A stretch of DNA of 6,082 nucleotides, from positions 1 to 6,082 of the forward strand of contig JAGVKY010000031.1 of assembly GCA_020050175.1 (NCBI GenBank), read 5' to 3'. The DNA comes from Parachlamydiales bacterium (GTDB lineage: Bacteria; Chlamydiota; Chlamydiia; Chlamydiales; JAJFMK01). Shown here one piece after another: positions 1 to 5,040 of this stretch. Numbering within the stretch: the first letter of the stretch is position 1; the number at the start of each line of letters is the position of its first letter. The translations under genes were made by a program, and so were the position numbers. Below the pieces are notes generated by a model. It was given only the letters and a program-made list of their open reading frames with translations, made no database searches and was not told the origin of the DNA.

Positions 1-50
1 AACTTGGGGATGCCGACAGGCTTCTGGGAGGAAGCAGCTTAAAAGCTTAG

Positions 51-824
51 AAGGAAAGAGGGAGAAGCTCTCAAACCGACTTATGCAACAACGCCATCCC
101 AAAATCTGGTACGCATCTTATTTGGAAATTTGTTAATTCTTTAGGTCTAAAAAAAAGTTGGATTTTGCACGACAATTTCGGGTATCCAACATTAAATTAT
201 TTTCAGCGCGATTACCCAGAAAGGGGAAACGAATCAGACGTTGACCTCTTAACCCTTCTCAAAGATGGCTATTTTTTAATAGGACATGGAGACTCGACAG
301 AGTATTTTCAGAGAATTTTGCAAAATGACACAAGTTTTCGTGTTTTGATTGGTGTTCGAGATTTAAGAGATGTTCTTGTATCTCAAGTTTATTTCCAATG
401 GACTCTCCTTGAAGAGTTATTAGGGCCATGCGACTTTGAAAAGAAGCTCGATTTTCTTTTAGAAAACAATGATATTTTTTTACACCCTAGACTTTTTGTC
501 ATTTCCAGACACGCCGAAGCTATTTTAGCCCTAAAATCTCATCCTCGTTCTTATGTTGTTCGGTTTGAAAACCTCGTTGGAGAGGAAGGGGGAGGAAATA
601 AATGTTTGCAAACTATAACAATGCACGAGATTGCAAAACATCTAAATTTGGAAATTTCCTTTCGTCAGCTAGATCCTATACAAAGAATTCTTTTTGGAGA
701 CTCTGGAACTTTTCGAGAAGGGAAAATTGGCACTTGGAGAGAAAAATTTACTAGAGTTCAGCTTGATTATTTCAATCAGAAGTTTGGTGAATTACAGCGT
801 GCCCTCGGCTACACGTTAAATTAG
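51..824 (+). CDS. Sulfotransferase family protein, 5' end disrupted or start unclear
   Basis: This is a PAPS-type sulfotransferase, expected to move a sulfuryl group from 3'-phosphoadenosine-5'-phosphosulfate to an unknown acceptor. The 5'-phosphosulfate loop IPKSGTHL is encoded at 96-119. Counting residues from the TTG at 165, the 3'-phosphate motif follows as RDLRDVLVS (65-73), then VRFENLVGEEGGG (132-144) and the C-terminal FREGKIGTW (183-191). H41 in GHGDST is a candidate catalytic base. The frame is open from the TAG at 48-50 to the TAG at 822-824 but contains no ATG, GTG or TTG before 165. Starting at 165 would lose the cofactor loop, so it cannot be the start of a working enzyme. The ATG at 83 is one base out of frame. 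I give the whole open frame as the extent. The gene is either frameshifted at its 5' end, miscalled by one base, or started unusually. It is strongly AT-rich. Family is confident; substrate and intactness are not. Confidence 0.75.
   Translation, partial: KERGRSSQTDLCNNAIPKSGTHLIWKFVNSLGLKKSWILHDNFGYPTLNYFQRDYPERGNESDVDLLTLLKDGYFLIGHGDSTEYFQRILQNDTSFRVLIGVRDLRDVLVSQVYFQWTLLEELLGPCDFEKKLDFLLENNDIFLHPRLFVISRHAEAILALKSHPRSYVVRFENLVGEEGGGNKCLQTITMHEIAKHLNLEISFRQLDPIQRILFGDSGTFREGKIGTWREKFTRVQLDYFNQKFGELQRALGYTLN
83..86 (+). other. Possible frameshift site at start of first sulfotransferase
   Basis: The ATG at 83-85 is followed by C86 and then AAC AAC GCC ATC CCA AAA, which reads N-N-A-I-P-K in the sulfotransferase frame. 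Removing C86 would give a protein beginning MNNAIPKSGTHLI, a natural length before the cofactor loop for this family. As written, the ATG reads only 17 codons and stops at 134-136. The nearest purine-rich stretch (51-64) lies about 18 bases upstream, far for a ribosome binding site, so this reconstruction is plausible but not proven. Confidence 0.4.
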
Positions 825-986
825 GTTCTTAGATAGATCAGACGGTTGAAAAGAGGTTGTGGACTATAGAGCCAATATTCGTTTAGACCTCTCGTCAGTC
901 TGGATGACTTTTCTTAAGAAATTATTTCAAAAACGATGCTAAGATAAGCTGATGTACAAGTAATTTTTATTCAAAGAGTTTAAAGA
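825..986. other. Intergenic region between the two sulfotransferase genes
   Basis: These 162 AT-rich bases hold no gene. Two pairs of short complementary arms are nested here: CAGAC 839-843 with GTCTG 898-902, and AGAGGT 852-857 with ACCTCT 887-892. The loop is long, the arms are interrupted and no T-run follows, so this is not a typical terminator. A TAAGAT at 940-945 resembles a -10 box for the next gene, without a clear -35 partner. Confidence 0.3.
973..978 (+). promoter_or_regulatory. Weak ribosome binding site of the second sulfotransferase
   Basis: AAAGAG ends eight bases before the ATG at 987. A TAA in the same frame at 981-983, two codons before that ATG, fixes the start. Confidence 0.35.
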
Positions 987-1769
987 ATGAAGAAACGAAT
1001 AGGTTTTTGGCTTCTTTTGTTTGTTGCCTTGTTTTGTACCTTAAGGGGAGCCCCATACGATGATATTACTGAAGCGGTTTACAAAAGATCTCAGCAATAT
1101 TCTTTAGGGGGTTACAAAAAAATTGTTGTGTTCTCTCCCCAACGAACAGGAAGTACACTCGTATTCAATATTCTTAGGTTTCTCTTTGAAAATATAGAAG
1201 TGATTAATCAGTCTACTTGGGCCAATTCTCGTCCTGATTTTCTTGTGAATAAGACTCATGAGCCAAAGCTCTGGGGGAAGAAGACGATTGTCTTTTGTAC
1301 CATCAGAAACCCAGTTGATGCCATTTTTTCCTTTTATAGGGTTTTAAAAGGGGATAAGCCATTTCTAGATATTTCTTATTTAAATGTGTTGGTCGATTTT
1401 TACATCGAATATTTGAGGAATGCCAGAAGGCAAATAAAAATGGAAAATACAGTTCTTCTTCGATATGAAGATTTTGAACGTGATATGGGTCACATCTTTC
1501 AAAAGGTTGAAGAGGCTCTTGGCATCCAGATTGATCTCACGGACAAAGAACTGATGAAGAGGGTGCTGTCCATAGAAAATGTTTCATTGCATATCCAACA
1601 ATATCAAGGATTCGATCAATACGATTCTGTGACTCATTTTCATGGCGCGCATATCGATCAGGGAGAACTTACTCCAAAGGAAAAGGGATTCCTTGTAGAG
1701 AAAATCAATATAAGGCTTCAGCCGCATAAGGATTTACTTAATTCATTAGGGTATTCTCTCTCTCAATAA
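987..1769 (+). CDS. Sulfotransferase family protein with N-terminal signal or anchor
   Basis: The protein has 260 residues. Its N terminus looks like a Sec signal or membrane anchor: MKKR, then a hydrophobic stretch at about 5-19, then RGAPYDD. No good signal peptidase I site is visible (R at -3 and P at +1 for the obvious cut), and ALFC does not fit a lipobox, so an uncleaved anchor is possible. The catalytic domain follows: SPQRTGSTL (50-58) is the 5'-phosphosulfate loop, KTHEP (89-93) resembles the family's catalytic-histidine strand with H91, RNPVDAIFS (107-115) is the 3'-phosphate motif, and RYEDF is at 159-163. It lacks the KGxxGxW-type C-terminal motif present in its upstream neighbour and ends in LGYSL. 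It is therefore a different subfamily, not a recent duplicate. PAPS is cytosolic, so export of such a protein is unexpected. The gene is AT-rich like its neighbour, suggesting shared acquisition. The acceptor is unknown. Confidence 0.8.
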   Translation: MKKRIGFWLLLFVALFCTLRGAPYDDITEAVYKRSQQYSLGGYKKIVVFSPQRTGSTLVFNILRFLFENIEVINQSTWANSRPDFLVNKTHEPKLWGKKTIVFCTIRNPVDAIFSFYRVLKGDKPFLDISYLNVLVDFYIEYLRNARRQIKMENTVLLRYEDFERDMGHIFQKVEEALGIQIDLTDKELMKRVLSIENVSLHIQQYQGFDQYDSVTHFHGAHIDQGELTPKEKGFLVEKINIRLQPHKDLLNSLGYSLSQ

Positions 1770-1787
1770 GTAAAAAAAGAAAGAGTT
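1770..1787. other. Convergent junction without visible terminator
   Basis: Only 18 bases, with an A-run at 1773-1779, separate the stop of the plus-strand sulfotransferase from the stop of the minus-strand membrane protein. No GC-rich hairpin with a T-run is seen in either direction, so transcripts may overlap here. Confidence 0.4.
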
Positions 1788-2867
1788 TTAGGAGGAAGGA
1801 GGTTTTGGAGTGGTTAAGAGAACGGTTTCAAGGGTGCGAAAAAGTTCGATCACTCGATCTAGTTCCCTTTGGCCAAGGAGTGTTTCTGTGTGGGAGGTAA
1901 ACCTTTCCTCTGAGAGGATTCTTTTCATTTCTGCTAAAGGAACTAAAAGAGTTTTGACAGGGCGATTCTTGTTGGCTTTGTAGAGGCTTTCCAGCGATTT
2001 TTCCAGTTCGATCACCGTGCGAATAAGGAAATCCCCCAGGCCAGTAGGAAGATATTTTAAACCACGGATTCCTTGCGCAAAGGTAAAGAGAGCTTTGTCA
2101 GCAGCCTCTAGGTGCCCCTTTTGAATCAAAGTTTGGACAATGCGTCCTGCACTCTCGACCCCTGCTGTTGCGAGCGGTGGAGAATCATTTAGAAGGTTGC
2201 CAGAAAGACGTAGGGTGCGACCCAAGATTTTTTGAATAAAAGGATAAAGAGTTTTGTCGATCGCACGATGAGCTAAGACTTCTAAGTTATCGAGAAGATA
2301 GAGAGAACGAAATTCAATGTCTTTAGTGTGAAAAGGAAATGAGGTGGGAAGAAGGGTAAGTCCCCTTTCTGCCAAGGTTAGACTGTCGGATGAAATCCCT
2401 TTAAGAGAAGCTTCGACAGCTCCATCAATATGATCCCGATATTTGCCAAGGTCGCTTTCTTCTCCAATGATGATTTTTTCTTTGGACCCCCGACTAGCAA
2501 AAAGAAAAAGGTCTAAGAAAAAGGCGATCAATAAAAAGTGGAGGAAAAGTACCCCTCTTGTGTCATTCCAGTAGCCGCTATCAAAAAGGAGGGGGGGTAC
2601 CAAAGAAGCTAGAGAGATTAAAGGCAGTATATAATAGAAGAAAGGACGGCAAGGAAGGTCGATTTTCGCGATGAGGGGTGATGCGAAATGGATGATCTTC
2701 TCTCTTCTTTTGGCTCTTGCCTGTAGCCACGAGGACCAAATGGCAAGAGTTGCAAACGAAATAAGGGCCTGAATCCCGCTCACCCATTCGAGGTGAGGGG
2801 TGGGATTGGCTGTCACTCCCGAAAATAAGAAAATGACAACTGCGATAAAGGCAAGAATAGTCAACAT
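1788..2867 (-). CDS. Four-helix membrane protein of unknown function
   Basis: I do not recognise this 359-residue protein. Four hydrophobic segments are visible at about 2-20, 29-49, 76-95 and 105-125. The basic stretch QARAKRREK (49-57) after the second and RGSKEK (126-131) after the fourth place those loops in the cytoplasm, so both termini are probably cytoplasmic. The remaining 230 residues are soluble, rich in leucine and charged residues, and look mostly alpha-helical, like a repeat or scaffold domain; no catalytic motif stands out. The C terminus is TPKPPSS. The ATG directly follows the TAA of the upstream redoxin gene with no base between, so the two are probably co-transcribed and translationally coupled, although no clear Shine-Dalgarno site lies in the redoxin's last codons. 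Base composition matches the rest of the window rather than the AT-rich sulfotransferases. The reading frame is long and clean, so the gene is secure but its role is not. Confidence 0.8.
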   Translation of the reverse strand: MLTILAFIAVVIFLFSGVTANPTPHLEWVSGIQALISFATLAIWSSWLQARAKRREKIIHFASPLIAKIDLPCRPFFYYILPLISLASLVPPLLFDSGYWNDTRGVLFLHFLLIAFFLDLFLFASRGSKEKIIIGEESDLGKYRDHIDGAVEASLKGISSDSLTLAERGLTLLPTSFPFHTKDIEFRSLYLLDNLEVLAHRAIDKTLYPFIQKILGRTLRLSGNLLNDSPPLATAGVESAGRIVQTLIQKGHLEAADKALFTFAQGIRGLKYLPTGLGDFLIRTVIELEKSLESLYKANKNRPVKTLLVPLAEMKRILSEERFTSHTETLLGQRELDRVIELFRTLETVLLTTPKPPSS

Positions 2868-3467
2868 TTAAACAAGGTCACAAGCATCAGCCGGCATCCA
2901 TTTTTTCTCTTTTCCTTCCCACTTGACGTTACAGCCAATGGGGTTAGTCATAGGATTTGAAATGGACTTGCCTTCACAAAATTCATTTAAAGCATTTTCT
3001 AAATCATTGACAGTCATTTTTGTAAGATCACGTGGCGAATCGACTGCACGTCCTGTGTAGATAAGGTGTCTTTTTTCATCGAAAAGATAAAAGTGGGGAG
3101 TGCGAAGCGCTCCGTAAGCTAACGCCGTTTCTTGTGTTGCGTCATGGAGGTAAAGCCAAGGAAAATTGTGCTGTTTTTGCCTTTCGATCATGTTTTCATA
3201 AGAATCTTCAGGATAGGTATTTGCGCTGTTAGAATTGATACCAATAAAAACGATTCCCTTATTAGAAAATTTTTCAACTGTCTTGCGGGTCAATTCGTCA
3301 GAATTGATGACATAAGGGCAATGATTACAGGTAAAAAAAACAACAACCCCTTTTGCGTCCTTAAAATCCTGGAGAGAGTGGAGTTTTCCGTCTGTCCCTT
3401 TTAAAGAAAAGTTTGGTGCTTTAGAACCTAGAGGTAATGTAAAAGGCTTTTTTTCATTTAGATGCAT
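2868..3467 (-). CDS. Thioredoxin-fold redoxin (PRX-like / AhpC-TSA type)
   Basis: This 199-residue protein has a thioredoxin fold of the peroxiredoxin-like group. LPLGSKAPNFSL (11-22) is the usual AhpC/TSA opening. The strand GVVVFFTCNHCPY (40-52) carries a C47-N-H-C50 active site, TP at 123-124 supplies the cis-proline, and TGRAVDSPRD follows near the end of the domain. The C terminus has the family's NPIGCNVKW block (175-183, C179), plus C164 and C196, which could form further disulfides. It probably acts as a cytosolic thiol-disulfide reductase or peroxidase-like protein; no signal peptide is seen. The start is fixed, since a TAG in the same frame sits three codons upstream (3474-3476) and the next methionine is residue 93. 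No Shine-Dalgarno site precedes the ATG. It heads a two-gene unit with the membrane protein that begins at its stop codon, so it may serve that protein's redox state. Exact substrate unknown. Confidence 0.87.
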   Translation of the reverse strand: MHLNEKKPFTLPLGSKAPNFSLKGTDGKLHSLQDFKDAKGVVVFFTCNHCPYVINSDELTRKTVEKFSNKGIVFIGINSNSANTYPEDSYENMIERQKQHNFPWLYLHDATQETALAYGALRTPHFYLFDEKRHLIYTGRAVDSPRDLTKMTVNDLENALNEFCEGKSISNPMTNPIGCNVKWEGKEKKWMPADACDLV

Positions 3468-3468
3468 G

Positions 3469-3497
3469 GTGAACTATAGCTGAGGTTTTGCTAAAAT
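3469..3497 (+). promoter_or_regulatory. Candidate promoter of the gmhA operon
   Basis: TAAAAT (3492-3497) resembles a -10 box, six bases before the gmhA ATG at 3504. A weak -35-like GTGAAC lies at 3469-3474, spaced 17 bases. It overlaps the opposite-facing redoxin promoter, so the two units could not easily fire at once. As for the redoxin, a transcript from here would be leaderless. The -35 match is poor; the true promoter might lie inside the redoxin gene. Confidence 0.25.
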
Positions 3498-3503
3498 TGT
3501 CAC
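3473..3503 (-). promoter_or_regulatory. Candidate promoter of the redoxin gene
   Basis: On the minus strand GTGACA (3498-3503) resembles a -35 box and TATAGT (3473-3478) a -10 box, with a 19-base spacer. The -10 box ends five bases before the ATG at 3467, so transcription would begin at or next to the start codon, giving a leaderless message, in line with the missing Shine-Dalgarno site. The spacer is longer than ideal; this is a by-eye call. Confidence 0.3.
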
Positions 3504-4127
3504 ATGCCGCAGACATTCGGACAAGATATCGATCAAGCGATCCTCTGTTTACAAGAGTTGAAACAAGAAGAGGGGTTCCGATTTTTAAACGAAGCCTCCA
3601 AACTTTTAATCCAAACTTTTCAAAACGGGGGCAAGATTATTGTGGCTGGCAATGGCGGCTCTCTTTGTGATGCGACCCATTTTGCCGAAGAACTCACGGG
3701 GATTTTTCATCGCCATCGCCCCGCTTTGCCTGCAATTGCTCTTGCCGATCCTGGTCATTTGACCTGTGTTGGAAATGATCTTGGATTTGAAGAAGTTTTT
3801 GCACGAGGAGTCGAAGCCTACGGAAAAAAGGGAGATGTGTTCATTGCTTTGACAACAAGTGGAAATTCAAAAAATCTTGTTAAAGCTGTTGAGCGGGCCA
3901 AAAAACTTTCTTTGAAAACTATTGCCTTTCTTGGAAGAGGCGGTGGTCGCCTAAAAGGGCAGGCCGATCTTGAGTGGGTTGTTGAAGCAGCCCCCACAAC
4001 CGATCGAATTCAAGAACTCCACATGACGGCGATCCACCTCATTATCAAAGAAGTCGAAGAGACTCTTTTTGGAGACTCTCAAAGGGAGCCGATCTCTCAT
4101 GCAGCTCCCCTTGCTCTCTCTCTTTAA
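3504..4127 (+). CDS. gmhA: Phosphoheptose isomerase (sedoheptulose 7-phosphate isomerase)
   Basis: GmhA converts sedoheptulose 7-phosphate to D-glycero-D-manno-heptose 7-phosphate, the first step towards ADP-heptose for the LPS core, in the cytosol. The 207-residue SIS-domain protein is close to the usual length. Diagnostic blocks are AGNGGSLCDATHFAEEL (48-64), CVGNDLGFEEVFAR (88-101), the phosphate-binding TTSGNSKN (117-124) and TDRIQELHMTAIH (166-178). The zinc and catalytic set known from characterised GmhA enzymes is kept as H59, E63, Q170 and H178. One position differs: where E. coli GmhA has the EELTGRY arginine (R69), this protein has I67. A TAA in frame at 3492-3494 and no later methionine before residue 174 fix the start. 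There is no Shine-Dalgarno site upstream. It is the first gene of the operon, and its end overlaps lpxK by 29 bases, joining heptose supply to lipid A synthesis. Confidence 0.93.
   Translation: MPQTFGQDIDQAILCLQELKQEEGFRFLNEASKLLIQTFQNGGKIIVAGNGGSLCDATHFAEELTGIFHRHRPALPAIALADPGHLTCVGNDLGFEEVFARGVEAYGKKGDVFIALTTSGNSKNLVKAVERAKKLSLKTIAFLGRGGGRLKGQADLEWVVEAAPTTDRIQELHMTAIHLIIKEVEETLFGDSQREPISHAAPLALSL
4082..4088 (+). promoter_or_regulatory. Ribosome binding site deciding the lpxK start
   Basis: AAGGGAG within the end of gmhA ends ten bases before the ATG at 4099. This supports that ATG over the in-frame TTG at 4069, which has no such site. Confidence 0.6.
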
Positions 4128-5040
4128 GCTTTTATTTTTCCCTCTTGTCAGGATCAGAAATTGGCTCTATGACAAAAACTTTTTACCGATTTGCCGCTTT
4201 CCGGAAGCTTATATTGTTAGCGTCGGCAACCTATCCATCGGCGGAACAGGAAAAACCCCTCTCACCATTGAACTCCTCGAACAGCTCAAAGACCTCCCCA
4301 TCGCACTAATTTCTAGAGGGTATAAGGGGAAATATCAGAAAAAAGATTTGCCTTTGATAGTTTGTGCGAGTGCATCGCCATTGAATGTAGGGGATGAGCC
4401 TCTCATCATTAAACAGAGAGTTTCTGAGGCGCTCGTTGTTGTCGATCCTGATAGAGTAAGGGGTGCAAAATTTGCCATTGAGCAGGGACGATCGCTTCTT
4501 TTCCTCGATGATGGGATGCAACATCGCCGTTTAGGCCGAGATCTTGAGATTGTTATTTTAAATGGCGAAGACCCTTTTGGCGGATGGTTACGAGAACCTC
4601 CTAACCATCTGAATCGGGCAGATTATGTCGTCGTGATGGGGGGTTCTTTTACGCCCAAGGAGATCCCTTTTGTTAGAATGAGAAGGTGTTTGTTTGAAGG
4701 GCTAGAACTGAAAGGAAAAAAGGTCGGGCTCTTTTGCGGGGTCGGTCAACCTAAGCAAGTGCTTGATATGGTTCAGAGAGAAGGGGCCGAAGTTCTTGAG
4801 CATTGGTTTCTTCCAGACCATGCCACACCATCTCAAGAAAAATTGCGAAATTTTGCCACCCTATGTGAAAATAGAGGGGCTCAAGTCATTCTTTGCACAG
4901 AGAAAGACAGAGTAAAACTCTCCTCCCCTCTCTCCCTTTCTCTACCGGTGTCCGTACTTAAGATCCGACTTGAGGTATTAGAAGGCTTAGACACATGGAG
5001 GGAAATTTTAACCCGCTGTCGCCGAGGAATTAAAAAATGA
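4099..5040 (+). CDS. lpxK: Tetraacyldisaccharide 4'-kinase
   Basis: LpxK phosphorylates the 4' position of the tetraacyl-disaccharide 1-phosphate to form lipid IVA, at the cytoplasmic face of the inner membrane. From the ATG at 4099 the protein has 313 residues, near the family size. A hydrophobic N-terminal helix (about 3-17) followed by RIRNWLYD is the usual membrane-associated start. The Walker A loop is SVGNLSIGGTGKTP (41-54). ISRGY (71-75), GDEP (98-101, with D99), DDGMQH (137-142), the histidine of LPDHATPS (H241) and CTEKDRVKL (266-274) follow in the expected order, matching the known catalytic Asp/His pair. Odd point: after DPFG the usual LPAGPxRE-type loop is reduced to GWLREP, about seven residues shorter than the E. 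coli sequence as I remember it. The start overlaps gmhA by 29 bases and the end overlaps the symporter start as ATGA, so all three are probably one transcript with coupled translation. Confidence 0.93.
   Translation: MQLPLLSLFKLLFFPLVRIRNWLYDKNFLPICRFPEAYIVSVGNLSIGGTGKTPLTIELLEQLKDLPIALISRGYKGKYQKKDLPLIVCASASPLNVGDEPLIIKQRVSEALVVVDPDRVRGAKFAIEQGRSLLFLDDGMQHRRLGRDLEIVILNGEDPFGGWLREPPNHLNRADYVVVMGGSFTPKEIPFVRMRRCLFEGLELKGKKVGLFCGVGQPKQVLDMVQREGAEVLEHWFLPDHATPSQEKLRNFATLCENRGAQVILCTEKDRVKLSSPLSLSLPVSVLKIRLEVLEGLDTWREILTRCRRGIKK
5024..5028 (+). promoter_or_regulatory. Ribosome binding site of the symporter gene
   Basis: GAGGA inside the last codons of lpxK ends eight bases before the ATG at 5037, an ideal spacing. 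With the ATGA overlap it marks the symporter start and suggests coupled translation. Confidence 0.65.

Noticed and set aside
1..50. Tail of an upstream gene (a frame reads LGDADRLLGGSSLKA then stops at 48-50)
   Set aside because: Fifteen codons with no recognisable motif cannot be told from chance.
165..167. TTG as start of the first sulfotransferase
   Set aside because: It would begin after the PKSGT cofactor loop, which is encoded in the same open frame at 96-119.
689..704. A 16-base match, TCTTTTTGGAGACTCT, shared with the end of gmhA (about 4063-4078)
   Set aside because: Both copies encode Leu-Phe-Gly-Asp-Ser in frame within unrelated proteins; a chance match is likelier than a repeat element.
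839..902. Hairpin or terminator between the sulfotransferase genes
   Set aside because: The complementary arms are only 5-6 bases, interrupted, enclose a long loop, and no T-run follows.
3132..3404. Plus-strand reading frame opposite the redoxin
   Set aside because: It lies wholly antisense to a recognised conserved gene and its peptide resembles nothing known.
4069..4098. TTG at 4069 as the lpxK start
   Set aside because: The ATG at 4099 has an AAGGGAG site ten bases upstream and gives a normal LpxK N terminus; the extra ten residues are unlike the family.
4306..4524. Minus-strand reading frame opposite lpxK
   Set aside because: Antisense shadow of a conserved gene, with no recognisable protein or ribosome binding site.
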